Shown in pieces: positions 7,598-16,057 of a DNA stretch of 44,996 nucleotides. The DNA lies in assembly GCA_900315305.1 (NCBI GenBank), contig OMYS01000010.1, forward strand, positions 1 to 44,996, given 5' to 3'. The notes beneath the pieces are model-generated. The model was not told the DNA's origin, made no database searches, and saw only the letters and a program-made list of their open reading frames with translations. This DNA is from an uncultured Eubacteriales bacterium (GTDB lineage: Bacteria > Bacillota > Clostridia > Lachnospirales > Lachnospiraceae). The stretch's first letter is position 1. The number at the start of each line of letters is the position of its first letter. The position numbers and the translations under genes are program-made.

Positions 7598-8773
7598 ATG
7601 AAGACAAAAGAAGAAAAGGCCGTACTTGCCGAGAAACTCACAGAGCTTGTCGCAGAGGGCAAGAAGAAGAAAAATGTCCTGTCCTATGTGGAAATTGAGA
7701 ACATCCTCAAGGATGTTCAGCTCACGCCCGACGAGATGAGCAAGATCTATGATTTCCTCGAGGCGAATGGAATCGACGTCCTCAAGATGGACGACAAGAA
7801 CGACGAGGATGATACACTTCTTCAGAATGACGATGACGAGGCCGGCGATATCGACGACTCAGAGGATATCGACGTGGAGAACATCGACCTCTCTGTCCCG
7901 GACGGCATCTCGACATCCGATCCGGTCCGCATGTACCTGAAGGAGATCGGCCAGTATCCGCTGCTCACGGCGGACCAGGAGATCGACCTCTCCAAGAAGA
8001 TCGAGGCGGGCAATAAGCCGGACGCGACAGAGTCCGAGAAGAATGCCGCGAAGTTTGCGCAGCAGCAGCTGACAGAGGCAAACCTCCGTCTTGTCGTATC
8101 GATCGCAAAGCGCTACGTCGGCCGCGGCATGCCGTTCCTTGATCTTATTCAGGAGGGCAATATCGGCCTGATCAAGGCTGTTGAAAAATACGATTACCGG
8201 AAGGGCTTCAAGTTCTCGACCTATGCGACCTGGTGGATTCGTCAGGCGATCACAAGAGCGATCGCAGATCAGGCGAGAACAATTCGTATCCCGGTCCATA
8301 TGGTCGAGACAATCAACAAGCTCATCCGTGTCCAGAGACAGCTCCTTCAGGAGCTCGGTCGGGAGCCCACTCCGGAGGAGATCGGCAAGGAGATGAATAT
8401 GTCTCCGGAGAGAGTCCGCGAGATTCAGAACATGTCCCAGGAGCCGGTCTCCATCAACACGCCGATCGGCGAGGAGGAGGACTCAAGACTCGGTGACTTC
8501 ATCCCGGATGAGAACGCTCCGGTTCCCGCCGATGCCGCTGCATTTACACTTCTCAAGGAGCAGCTGGTCGAGGTGCTCGATACGCTGACAGACCGCGAGC
8601 AGCAGGTGCTTCGCCTGCGCTTCGGACTCGACGACGGAAGGGCGCGCACGCTGGAAGAGGTCGGAAAGGAATTCCATGTCACGCGTGAGAGAATCCGCCA
8701 GATTGAGGCCAAGGCGCTCCGCAAGCTCCGTCAGCCTTCGAGAAGCCGGAAGCTGAAGGATTATCTGGACTAA
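7598..8773 (+). CDS. rpoD: RNA polymerase primary sigma factor (sigma-A)
   Basis: A 391-residue primary sigma factor that directs RNA polymerase to housekeeping promoters. Region 1.1 is N-terminal and is followed by an acidic linker (about residues 70-100). Region 1.2 starts at [17 protein letters not shown]. Region 2 contains [20 protein letters not shown] and the -10 recognition helix [20 protein letters not shown]. Region 3 follows, and region 4 ends in [20 protein letters not shown]. Length is typical for Gram-positive RpoD. Strong ribosome binding site AAGGAGAATT. The perfect TTGACA/TATAAT sites elsewhere in this window fit its specificity. Confidence 0.97.
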   Translation: MKTKEEKAVLAEKLTELVAEGKKKKNVLSYVEIENILKDVQLTPDEMSKIYDFLEANGIDVLKMDDKNDEDDTLLQNDDDEAGDIDDSEDIDVENIDLSVPDGISTSDPVRMYLKEIGQYPLLTADQEIDLSKKIEAGNKPDATESEKNAAKFAQQQLTEANLRLVVSIAKRYVGRGMPFLDLIQEGNIGLIKAVEKYDYRKGFKFSTYATWWIRQAITRAIADQARTIRIPVHMVETINKLIRVQRQLLQELGREPTPEEIGKEMNMSPERVREIQNMSQEPVSINTPIGEEEDSRLGDFIPDENAPVPADAAAFTLLKEQLVEVLDTLTDREQQVLRLRFGLDDGRARTLEEVGKEFHVTRERIRQIEAKALRKLRQPSRSRKLKDYLD

Positions 8774-8834
8774 CGACGATTAGCAGGGGACCGGGACCAG
8801 AGAGAGGACCGGTCCGGATAGAGGGAGGCGTTCG

Positions 8835-9551
8835 TTGAAGCTCTCAAAGAGACTGATTCATGTGTGCAATATGGTTTCCAGTGGAAATGCAGTTCTGGAT
8901 GTCGGATGCGATCACGCGTATGTGCCGATCTATCTTGTTTCACAGGGAAAATGTCCGGAGGCGATTGCCAGTGATATTCAGCAGGGACCGCTTGAGCATG
9001 CGCAGCAGAATGTCGACAGCTGTCACCTCGGCAGCCGGATCCTGGTTGAGCGGTGCGACGGCGTTCCGAAGCACTTTCGGGAACAGTTCGGTGACGCGCA
9101 GGTGACGCTTGTCATTTCCGGAATGGGAGGACTGATGATCCGTTCCATTCTCGAGAAGGCGGGAAGCTGCATCGAGGGAATCGATGAGTTCGTCCTGTCC
9201 CCGCAGCGCGACGATGATATTGTGCGGTACTGTATCGGAGATCTCGGCTATGAGATTCGCGATGAGGTATTTCTCGAGGAGGACGGGAAGTTCTATCCGA
9301 TCATCCGGGCGACTAAACGGAAAGAGGGAGAGAATGCGGAGAAGCTGACCTATGAGGAGGCTCTCTGGGGACCGGTCCTGATCGAGAACAGAGATAAGGT
9401 TCTCGCCAGGTATCTCGAGAAGAGACTTGATGTACTCGGCGGAATTCTCCATGACCTCGCGGTTGGCAACAGCACGGATGACAGAAGGGCGGCAGACATC
9501 TACCATGAGATCACGGCTGTGTCCCGCACATTGGAGAGGATAGGCGGCTGA
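8835..9551 (+). CDS. trmK: tRNA (adenine-22-N1)-methyltransferase
   Basis: A 238-residue Rossmann-fold methyltransferase of the TrmK family, which makes m1A22 in tRNA from S-adenosylmethionine. The SAM loop VLDVGCDHAYVPIYL is near residues 20-34, the family signature ISGMGGLMIRSIL is near 98, and LSPQRDDDIVRYC follows. The C-terminal helices are those typical of TrmK. It starts at TTG 8835, supported by GAGGGAGG about 8 bases upstream. It lies between rpoD and the NIF3-like gene, the conserved Firmicutes order. Confidence 0.9.
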   Translation: MKLSKRLIHVCNMVSSGNAVLDVGCDHAYVPIYLVSQGKCPEAIASDIQQGPLEHAQQNVDSCHLGSRILVERCDGVPKHFREQFGDAQVTLVISGMGGLMIRSILEKAGSCIEGIDEFVLSPQRDDDIVRYCIGDLGYEIRDEVFLEEDGKFYPIIRATKRKEGENAEKLTYEEALWGPVLIENRDKVLARYLEKRLDVLGGILHDLAVGNSTDDRRAADIYHEITAVSRTLERIGG

Positions 9552-9553
9552 CG

Positions 9554-10336
9554 ATGAAAATTTCTGATTTTCTTGCGGCAATGGAAAATGAGGTTCCCGC
9601 GCGCTATGCGTGCAGCTGGGACCATGTGGGACTGCTCGTCGGCGACAGGGACGCCGAGGTGTGCCGCATCCTTGTTGCGCTTGACGCGGGAGACGAGGCT
9701 GTCCGCCTGGCGGAGGAGAAGGGGTGTGACCTCATTGTCACGCATCATCCGCTTCTTTTTCACCCGATGGAGCGCGTCATCGAGCAGGATGTCATCGGGT
9801 GCCGCGTCCGGAGAATGATCCGGAGCGGAATCAGCTATTTTGCGATGCACACAAACTTTGATATTGTGAAAATGGCGGATATCAATGCGCGTGACCTTGG
9901 ACTCACAGAGCCCCGTGTCCTCGAGAAAATGGGTGAGGATGAGAACGGAGTCTTTGGCTTCGGGAGGGTCGGCGGCCTTGAGGCGCCGCTTGGCCTCGCT
10001 GCATTTGCGGAGCGGGTCAAGAAGGTGTGCCGCCTTAAAGCGGTCCGCGTCTACGGAGATCCGGAGGCTGTGGTCCGGAGGGCGGCAGTCGCCTCGGGCT
10101 CCGGAAAGAGCGCAATCCCGGATGCAATCCGGGAGGGGGCCGATGTCATTGTGACCGGGGATGTCGATTACCACACCGCGATCGATTCGGTGGCAGGAGG
10201 CATCGCCATCATCGATGCGGGCCACTACGGAACGGAATTCTGCTTTATTGATTACACCGTGCATATGCTGAAAAGCATGTTTCCGGAGATCGAAGTGATC
10301 GGACAGGAGATCAGGCAACCGTACACGATTATTTGA
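9554..10336 (+). CDS. NIF3-like dinuclear metal centre protein
   Basis: A 260-residue NIF3/YqfO family protein (DUF34). Candidate metal ligands are THHPLLFHP (near residue 65), HTNFDIV (near 99) and D-AGHYGTE near the C-terminus. SWDHVGLLVGD is the N-terminal signature. The family forms hexameric rings with a two-metal site. Its biochemical role is unsettled, with GTP cyclohydrolase-like similarity and metal-insertion roles both proposed. It lacks the PII-like insert of longer homologues such as B. subtilis YqfO. The start lies 2 bases after the trmK stop, so the two genes are probably translationally coupled. Confidence 0.9.
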   Translation: MKISDFLAAMENEVPARYACSWDHVGLLVGDRDAEVCRILVALDAGDEAVRLAEEKGCDLIVTHHPLLFHPMERVIEQDVIGCRVRRMIRSGISYFAMHTNFDIVKMADINARDLGLTEPRVLEKMGEDENGVFGFGRVGGLEAPLGLAAFAERVKKVCRLKAVRVYGDPEAVVRRAAVASGSGKSAIPDAIREGADVIVTGDVDYHTAIDSVAGGIAIIDAGHYGTEFCFIDYTVHMLKSMFPEIEVIGQEIRQPYTII

Positions 10337-10361
10337 CAGGAAATGCAGGGGGATATGGACT

Positions 10362-12017
10362 ATGAGAATCTGCGTGGACCATCAGATGTATTCCTTCCCG
10401 GAGGGGACCTCGCTGTATGAAATTGCGAAACAAGCAGAGGGCTCCTATCCGTGGCCGATTATTCTGGCTGTCGAAGGCGGCCGTCTTACGGAGCTTTCGA
10501 AGCCGGCCCACGGCGGAGAGGAAATCTCCTTCGTCACGGTCCACGACCGGATCGGCTTTGAGACGATGAGGAGAAGCTACACGATGCTGTTCCTCACGGC
10601 CCTGCAGCATGTCTTACGAAAGTCCGGAGAGAAGGCTGTCCGGTGCAGGCTTCATTTTTCACTCGGAGACGCGTTCTTTTTCACGATTGATGATAGCCCC
10701 GTGACGGAGGAGCTGCTCGGGAAAATCGACGCGGAGATGCGCCGGCTCGCAAGGGCAGCGGTCCCGTTTAAGAAGGAGTCGCTCGGGACGGAGGATGCGC
10801 GAAGGCTCTTTGCGGAGCGGGGGATGACCGACAAGACCAGACTGTTCCGCACGAGGCTTGCGTCCCGCGTCAATGTCTATACGCTGGACGATTATACGGA
10901 TTATTATTACGGGTTCATGGCGCACGACACGTCGATGCTCGTTAATTTCCGTCTGTATCCATATGAGAACGGGCTGCTCCTGCAGCTTCCGGAGCGGGAG
11001 GATCCTGTGACCGTGAAGGAGCCGGGGGATGACAGCCGCCTGTTTCAGGCCCTGCAGAGCGGGGAGGAGTGGGCGTCGATGCAGACGATCGGCAACGTCG
11101 CGGACCTCAATGAGCAGTTTATCCGGGAGGGCTGCCGGGAGACGATTCTCATTTCCGAGGCGCTTCAGGAGAGCGAGATCGCATCGATCGCGGAAAGGAT
11201 CGCGGAGCGGGAGACCGTGAAATTTGTGCTTGTTGCCGGGCCGTCCTCCTCAGGGAAGACGACATTTTCGCAGCGGCTCTGCATCCAGCTGCGCGCGCAC
11301 GGCCTGCGTCCGCATTACATCGGACTCGACAATTATTTCGTGAACCGCGAGGATAATCCGATCCGTCCGGACGGAACGCGGGACTACGAGAGCCTTAAAG
11401 CCATCGATGTCGCGCAGTTCAGCCGGGACATGACGGACCTTCTTGCGGGACGCGAGGTCCGCATGCCCTCGTATGATTTTATAGCGGGAAAGCGCTTTTA
11501 CACCGGCGAGACGCTGAAGCTTGCGGACGGGGACCTGCTCGTGATCGAGGGAATCCACGGCCTCAATGACCGCCTGACGTATGCGCTTCCGGAGGAGAGC
11601 CGGTTCCGGATCTATATCAGCGCGCTCAGCATGCTCAGCATCGATGAGCACAACCGCGTGCCGTCGACCGACGGAAGACTTCTCCGGCGGATCCTCCGGG
11701 ACAGCCGGACGCGCGGCTACTCGGCATCCCAGACGCTTGCGATGTGGGAATCTGTCCGGAAGGGTGAGGAGATGAACATCTTTCCGTTCACGGACCAGGC
11801 GGACGTGATCTTTAATTCGTCGCTCCCGTACGAGTACTCCGTCCTCAAGGCCTACACGGAGCCGCTTCTCTTCCAGGTCCTGCCGGATGATCCGCAGTAC
11901 CTCGAGGCGAGAAGGCTCCTGAAGTTCCTCAGCTATTTCACGCCGGCACCGGCCGATGACGTGCCAATGAACTCGATCCTCCGCGAATTTATCGGGGGAG
12001 GGTGCTTCCGGCTGTGA
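10362..12017 (+). CDS. TGS-domain nucleoside (uridine-type) kinase fusion
   Basis: A 551-residue protein. Its N-terminus resembles a threonyl-tRNA synthetase TGS domain (about 1-65: FPEGTSLYEIAKQAEGSYPW). A region like the synthetase second-additional domain follows (about 70-230). The C-terminal P-loop kinase has Walker A GPSSSGKTTF at about 292-301, a uridine-kinase-like IGLDNYFVNREDNP, and VIEGIHGLND. It probably phosphorylates uridine or a similar nucleoside. No aminoacylation domain is present, and the role of the TGS part is not established. The length and fusion are typical of Clostridia. It is the last gene of the dgt-to-kinase block. Confidence 0.85.
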   Translation: MRICVDHQMYSFPEGTSLYEIAKQAEGSYPWPIILAVEGGRLTELSKPAHGGEEISFVTVHDRIGFETMRRSYTMLFLTALQHVLRKSGEKAVRCRLHFSLGDAFFFTIDDSPVTEELLGKIDAEMRRLARAAVPFKKESLGTEDARRLFAERGMTDKTRLFRTRLASRVNVYTLDDYTDYYYGFMAHDTSMLVNFRLYPYENGLLLQLPEREDPVTVKEPGDDSRLFQALQSGEEWASMQTIGNVADLNEQFIREGCRETILISEALQESEIASIAERIAERETVKFVLVAGPSSSGKTTFSQRLCIQLRAHGLRPHYIGLDNYFVNREDNPIRPDGTRDYESLKAIDVAQFSRDMTDLLAGREVRMPSYDFIAGKRFYTGETLKLADGDLLVIEGIHGLNDRLTYALPEESRFRIYISALSMLSIDEHNRVPSTDGRLLRRILRDSRTRGYSASQTLAMWESVRKGEEMNIFPFTDQADVIFNSSLPYEYSVLKAYTEPLLFQVLPDDPQYLEARRLLKFLSYFTPAPADDVPMNSILREFIGGGCFRL

Positions 12018-12030
12018 GAGGGTTACTGCT

Positions 12031-12054
12031 CGCACGCAACCGAAATTGCGTGCG
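12031..12054. other. Perfect 9-bp hairpin after the nucleoside kinase gene
   Basis: CGCACGCAA (12031-12039) and TTGCGTGCG (12046-12054) pair around a 6-base loop, 14 bases after the stop. No T-run follows, so it may be a processing or stability element rather than an intrinsic terminator. Confidence 0.5.
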
Positions 12055-12058
12055 GCCG

Positions 12059-12210
12059 CGAATATCAGGGCGGTATCGGGCAGACTCCGTCCTCCTCAGC
12101 TTCCCCTCGTCGCTTATAGCTCCTCGGGGTGATCTTCGGACTCCTCCGTACATACAATGCAGAGGAGATCTGAGAACAATGTATAACGCCCTCACCGCTC
12201 CTGATATCGC
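12059..12210. repeat. Inverted-repeat element of a second intergenic family
   Basis: The ends are imperfect inverted repeats: AATATCAGGGCGGT on the left and ACCGCTCCTGATAT on the right. The left 19 bases (12059-12077) recur exactly, in the opposite orientation, at 31672-31690. The right 25 bases (12186-12210) recur exactly at 35026-35050. It lies between the nucleoside kinase gene and the rnpB promoter. No coding frame is convincing within it. Confidence 0.6.
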
Positions 12211-12273
12211 CGACCGCTTACCAAGGTTGGATAGCGTGTGAGCCGTAACGTGATAGGCAGAGAAAAGAAGTAC

Positions 12274-12303
12274 TTGCCTCAGCGGGGCCTGTAGTAGTAG
12301 AAT
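12274..12303 (+). promoter_or_regulatory. Promoter of rnpB
   Basis: TTGCCT (12274-12279), an 18-base spacer and TAGAAT (12298-12303). The predicted start near 12308-12310 falls at the 5' strand of RNase P helix P1, so the RNA would need little or no 5' trimming. Confidence 0.55.
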
Positions 12304-12645
12304 AGGTCGGGCAGGGCATACGGCCGCGGCTCCTTTACGGGAGACGAGGAAAGTCCGGGCTTCACAGGGCAGGATGCCGGATAACGTCCGGCAGGGGAAA
12401 CCCTCGGGAAAGCGCAGCAGAAAAGAACCGCCGCTCCGCGCGGTAAGGGTGAAAAGGCAGTGTAAGAGACTACCGCTCCGATGGCAACACCGGAGGCCGT
12501 GCAAGCCCCATCCGAAGCAAGGTCAAGATGAGACGATACGGCTGCCCGCTGTGTCTCAGGTGGACCGCTTGAGCCGTCCGGCGACGGGCGGACTAGACAG
12601 ATGGCCGTACAACGACAGAACCCGGCTTACCGCTCTGCCTGATTA
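12304..12645 (+). ncRNA. rnpB: RNase P RNA, bacterial type A
   Basis: Catalytic RNA of ribonuclease P, which matures tRNA 5' ends. Helix P1 pairs TCGGGCAG (12307-12314) with CTGCCTGA (12635-12642). The universally conserved GAGGAAAGTCCGGGC is at 12346-12360 and its P4 partner ACAGAACCCGGCTTA at 12615-12629. GGTAAGGGTGAAAAGGCAG and GGCAACACCGGAGGCCGTGC are further typical segments. It appears to be the ancestral type A layout rather than the Bacillus type B. Exact ends are estimated from P1. Confidence 0.95.
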
Positions 12646-12665
12646 AAATCTTCTTATACGCACAA

Positions 12666-12710
12666 AAAGAATGACGGAAGGCGCCAACCTGGCGCCTTCC
12701 GTCATTCTTT
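12666..12710. terminator. Bidirectional terminator between rnpB and pyrI
   Basis: A perfect 20-bp stem (12666-12685 with 12691-12710) with a 5-base loop. It is A-rich on the left flank and T-rich on the right, so it can terminate rnpB on the plus strand and pyrBI on the minus strand. Confidence 0.92.
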
Positions 12711-12726
12711 TATATCGCGGCAGATG

Positions 12727-13191
12727 TTACTGTCTTGCCAGCTTTCCGTCCCATTTCTCGTCGCAGTACATGCAGCGGTAGATCTCCTTCTCCGGATCTG
12801 TGAGAACGAAGACCTGATCGAGATGGTTTTCCGTTGAGGTGATGCACCGCGGGTTCTTGCAGCGGATGACATTCGTGACCTTCTTCGGAAGCTTGAGCTT
12901 TTTCTTCTCGATGATCTTTCCGTCCTTGATGACATTGACCGTGATGTTGTGGTCAATGAAGCCGAGGACGTCGAGATCGAGATAGTCGATCGGGCACGCG
13001 ACCTTGATGATGTCCTTGCGGCCCATCTTGCGGGATTCCGCGTTCTTGATGATTGCCACTGTGCAGTCGAGATCTCCGAGATGGAGATAGCGGTAGATTG
13101 TCATGGCGTGCCCCGCCTGAATGTGGTCAAGGACAAAGCCCTCGTCCAGACCGCCGATCGAAAGTGTTCTCTTGCCTGTCGTTTCTGCCAT
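12727..13191 (-). CDS. pyrI: Aspartate carbamoyltransferase regulatory chain
   Basis: A 154-residue regulatory subunit that binds nucleotide effectors and attaches to the PyrB catalytic trimers. The N-terminal allosteric domain is followed by a zinc domain with C111, C116, C140 and C143 (CKNPRC...CMYC). The ATG at 13191 is chosen because its A overlaps the pyrB TGA (TGATG) and AGGAGG lies 7 bases upstream; a GTG one codon earlier is less likely. PyrI implies an E. coli-like allosteric holoenzyme rather than the unregulated PyrB trimer of many Bacilli. Confidence 0.95.
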   Translation of the reverse strand: MAETTGKRTLSIGGLDEGFVLDHIQAGHAMTIYRYLHLGDLDCTVAIIKNAESRKMGRKDIIKVACPIDYLDLDVLGFIDHNITVNVIKDGKIIEKKKLKLPKKVTNVIRCKNPRCITSTENHLDQVFVLTDPEKEIYRCMYCDEKWDGKLARQ

Positions 13192-14123
13192 CACTTGTCC
13201 TCCTTGTCAAGACCGAGAAGCGTGAGAATGAGTGCCATGCGGGCGTAGACGCCGTACTGGACCTGCTTGAAATACGCAGCGCGCGGATCCTTGTCCACCT
13301 CCGGGGCGATTTCATTGACACGGGGAAGCGGATGCATGACGATCATGTCCTTCGGTGCGACAGCCATCTTGGCCGCGTCGAGGATGTAGAAATCCTTCAT
13401 GCGGACGTAGTCCTCCTCGTTGAAGAAGCGCTCCTTCTGTACACGCGTCATATAGAGGACGTCAAGGTCCTTCATGGTCTCCTCATTGAGGGCGATGACC
13501 TCCTTGTACGGAATGCCCTTCTCCTTCATTTCCTCTGTCACATAGCTCGGCACGCGGAGCTCCTCCGGGGAAATGAGGACAAAGCGGATATTTTTATAGC
13601 GGGACATCGACTCGATCAGAGAGTGGACCGTGCGGCCGAACTTGAGGTCGCCGCAGAGACCAATCGTGAGGTTCTCAAGCCTTCCCTTGAGGGAGCGGAT
13701 CGTCAGCATGTCGGTCAGCGTCTGTGTCGGGTGCTGATGGCCGCCGTCACCGGCATTGATGACCGGAATCGTCGAGTACATGGACGCGACGAGCGGGGCA
13801 CCCTCCTTCGGGTGACGCATTGCGCAGATGTCCGCGTAGCAGGAGACGAGACGAATGGTGTCCGCCACGGTCTCTCCCTTCGACACAGATGATGTGGACG
13901 CATCGTGAAAGCCTAAAGCTTTGCCACCTAAATTCATCATCGCAGCTTCAAAACTAAGACGCGTTCTGGTGCTCGGTTCATAGAATAAGGTGGCAATTTT
14001 CTTCCCGTCACAGCGATGGGCGTATTTATCTCTGTTGTGTTCAATATCTACAGCCAGGTCCAGCAGCCGGTTGGTCTCCTCTACAGAGAGATCAAGCGGG
14101 CTCATAAGGTGTCTGAGAGCCAT
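13191..14123 (-). CDS. pyrB: Aspartate carbamoyltransferase catalytic chain
   Basis: A 310-residue enzyme that joins carbamoyl phosphate and aspartate to make carbamoyl aspartate in pyrimidine synthesis. The carbamoyl-phosphate motif STRTR is at 51-55, SKGET near 81-85, HPTQ from residue 131, and HPLPR near 266. Full length for the family. It has a GGAGG ribosome binding site and overlaps pyrI by one base. The leader from the predicted promoter is only about 40 bases, and I see no PyrR-type attenuator in it, so control is probably by PyrI allostery or at initiation. Confidence 0.96.
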   Translation of the reverse strand: MALRHLMSPLDLSVEETNRLLDLAVDIEHNRDKYAHRCDGKKIATLFYEPSTRTRLSFEAAMMNLGGKALGFHDASTSSVSKGETVADTIRLVSCYADICAMRHPKEGAPLVASMYSTIPVINAGDGGHQHPTQTLTDMLTIRSLKGRLENLTIGLCGDLKFGRTVHSLIESMSRYKNIRFVLISPEELRVPSYVTEEMKEKGIPYKEVIALNEETMKDLDVLYMTRVQKERFFNEEDYVRMKDFYILDAAKMAVAPKDMIVMHPLPRVNEIAPEVDKDPRAAYFKQVQYGVYARMALILTLLGLDKEDK

Positions 14124-14168
14124 ACAACCTCCTTCAAAGTAGTGCGGATTTCATTTTTACCGCCGCTA

Positions 14169-14197
14169 ATCATAATATAAAATACAGGGTAAATCAA
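14169..14197 (-). promoter_or_regulatory. Promoter of pyrBI
   Basis: Read on the minus strand: TTGATT (14197-14192), a 17-base spacer and TATGAT (14174-14169). Its -35 box is only 12 bases from the -35 box of the divergent chorismate mutase promoter. Confidence 0.6.
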
Positions 14198-14209
14198 GGT
14201 CGAATCTCA

Positions 14210-14238
14210 TTTACTTTGAGGCCCGGAATCCGTATAAT
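14210..14238 (+). promoter_or_regulatory. Promoter of the chorismate mutase-ppx-ppk operon
   Basis: TTTACT (14210-14215), a 17-base spacer and a perfect TATAAT (14233-14238). The expected start, about 7 bases downstream, falls at about 14245, next to the ATG at 14246. This would give a leaderless or near-leaderless mRNA. Confidence 0.6.
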
Positions 14239-14245
14239 TGATTAT

Positions 14246-14542
14246 ATGCAGGATATAACAGAACTCAGGAAAGAAATAGATGAAATTGATCGGGAAATGC
14301 AGAGCCTTTTTGAGCGGAGGCTCGGCGTATCCAGAAAGATCGGAGCGTACAAGGCATCCCGCGGGATGCCCATTTTCGATGCCGGAAGAGAAGAGGAAAT
14401 GATTGGCACATTTCGGAAGAGAGCCGCGGACCCGGAGGCCGCGGATGGCATAGAAAAACTGTACAGGACGATTTTTGAAATCAGCCGCGATCTGCAGAAG
14501 GAGGTTGTGGGTAATGGCAGTGACAGTATTCGCAGCGATTGA
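14246..14542 (+). CDS. AroQ-type chorismate mutase
   Basis: A 98-residue all-helical chorismate mutase that converts chorismate to prephenate for phenylalanine and tyrosine. The family signature LRKEIDEIDREMQSLFERR (residues 7-25) is followed by VSRKIGAYKASRGMPIFD and REEEM. Its length fits the monofunctional AroQ type; no prephenate dehydratase or dehydrogenase domain is attached. ATG 14246 is the only start that fits the family N-terminus, yet no ribosome binding site precedes it. It overlaps ppx by 29 bases. Chorismate synthase (aroC) is encoded 11 kb away. Confidence 0.88.
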   Translation: MQDITELRKEIDEIDREMQSLFERRLGVSRKIGAYKASRGMPIFDAGREEEMIGTFRKRAADPEAADGIEKLYRTIFEISRDLQKEVVGNGSDSIRSD

Positions 14543-16052
14543 TATCGGCTCGTACAACGTGTCCATCGAGGTGTTCGAGCTCACGAAGAAAAGCGGCCTC
14601 AGGTCCCTGACGCGGGTGCGCAAGGCCCTTGAGCTCGGGAAGGACACGTTCTCCCTGAAGAAGATCTCGATGGAGAGACTGGAGGAGCTGACGGACATCC
14701 TGAATGATTACAAGCGGATCATGAAGGAGTTCGGTGTGACGGCCTACCGGGCCTGCGCGAAGTCCGCGTTCCGGGAGGCGAAGAACCGGTATCTGGCGGT
14801 CGACCATATCCGCCGCGCGACCGGCATCACAATCGATGTTTTGTCCAATTCGGAGCAGCGCTTCCTCGGCTACAAGTCCATCGCGAGCCGCGGAGAAGAA
14901 TTTCAGAAATTCATCGAGAAGGGGACCGCGATCGTCGATGTCGGCGGAGGCAGCATCCAGATCTCGCTCTTTGACAATGATTCTCTTGTGACGACGCAGA
15001 ACCTCGTTCTCGGGTCGCTCCGCGTCCGCCAGAGACTGTCGAGCTTCGAGCGGGAGACGACGCACTACGACGTGCTCGTGGAGCAGCTGTTCCGGAAGGA
15101 GATCTCAAGCTTCAAGCGCATGTATTTAAAAAACCGGAGCATCGTGAATATCATCCTCGTCGGTGACTACTTCACGAACCTCATTTTCCAGAACAAGAGC
15201 GACCTGAACAAGCTGGAGACGAGGGAGGAGTTCATGAAATGGTACGACCACTTCATGAAGAGCTCACCGGCCGATCTCGCCGAGGAGCTTGGCATTTCCT
15301 CCGATATGGTCTCGGTCCTCATCCCGATGGCCGTCCTCTACCGGAAGCTGATCGAGGAGCTTCATGTCGAGATGATCTGGCTGCCGGGCATTCAGCTGAC
15401 GGACGGCGTCGCCTACGACTACGGGGAGAAGAACGGGATCATTCGCGCCTCCCACGATTTCGAGAAGGACATCGTCATGTCGGCAAAGAACATGGCGTCC
15501 CGCTACTCGAGCAACAAGGCGCACACGGAGATGCTCGTCATGGCAGCGGGAAAGATCTTCGATGTTGTGAAGAAGAGCGCGGAGCTCAGCCCGCGCGACC
15601 GCCTGCTCCTTGAAGTCGCCTGCTATCTGCACGACTGCGGGAAGTACATTTCCCTCGTCAATGTCGCGGACTGCAGCTACAACATCATCATGTCGACTGA
15701 AATTATCGGGCTCTCCGACAGGGAGCGCCGCATCATCGCAAACGTCGTGAAATACAACACGGCCGAGCTTACCTACTACAGAGATGTGGCGGAGAGTGAC
15801 CTGCTTGACACGGACGACTACATGCTCGTCTGCCAGCTGGTCGCGATCATGCGTCTCGCGAACTGTCTCGATCAGAGCTACATGCAGAAAATGAAGTCCC
15901 TCAGCGTCGTGAAGAAGGAGAAGGAGCTCATTCTGACCGTCGGGTCCGACGATGATTACACGCTGGAGCGCGGCATTTTCCGCGAAAATGTCGATTTCTT
16001 CGAGGAGATCTTTGACCTCCGTCCAATCCTGAAAATGAAGAAAAAGAGGTGA
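14514..16052 (+). CDS. ppx: Exopolyphosphatase / pppGpp phosphatase family protein with HD domain
   Basis: A 512-residue Ppx/GppA protein. The N-terminal ASKHA phosphatase has AAIDIGSYNVSIEVFEL (from about residue 5) and IVDVGGGSIQISLFD (near 142). The C-terminal HD-like domain has CYLHDCGKYISLVN near residue 370. It should release phosphate from polyphosphate, and members of the family may also act on pppGpp. ATG 14514 follows AAGGAGG inside the chorismate mutase gene; a longer frame upstream is not needed. The adjacent ppk supports polyphosphate as substrate. Confidence 0.9.
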   Translation: MAVTVFAAIDIGSYNVSIEVFELTKKSGLRSLTRVRKALELGKDTFSLKKISMERLEELTDILNDYKRIMKEFGVTAYRACAKSAFREAKNRYLAVDHIRRATGITIDVLSNSEQRFLGYKSIASRGEEFQKFIEKGTAIVDVGGGSIQISLFDNDSLVTTQNLVLGSLRVRQRLSSFERETTHYDVLVEQLFRKEISSFKRMYLKNRSIVNIILVGDYFTNLIFQNKSDLNKLETREEFMKWYDHFMKSSPADLAEELGISSDMVSVLIPMAVLYRKLIEELHVEMIWLPGIQLTDGVAYDYGEKNGIIRASHDFEKDIVMSAKNMASRYSSNKAHTEMLVMAAGKIFDVVKKSAELSPRDRLLLEVACYLHDCGKYISLVNVADCSYNIIMSTEIIGLSDRERRIIANVVKYNTAELTYYRDVAESDLLDTDDYMLVCQLVAIMRLANCLDQSYMQKMKSLSVVKKEKELILTVGSDDDYTLERGIFRENVDFFEEIFDLRPILKMKKKR

Positions 16053-16057
16053 CAGAC

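Noticed and set aside
14124..14168. PyrR-type attenuator in the pyrBI leader
   Set aside because: The leader is about 40 bases and shows no competing stems or terminator.
14475..14513. Longer N-terminus for the exopolyphosphatase
   Set aside because: The extra residues lie in the chorismate mutase gene. AAGGAGG and the family start support ATG 14514.
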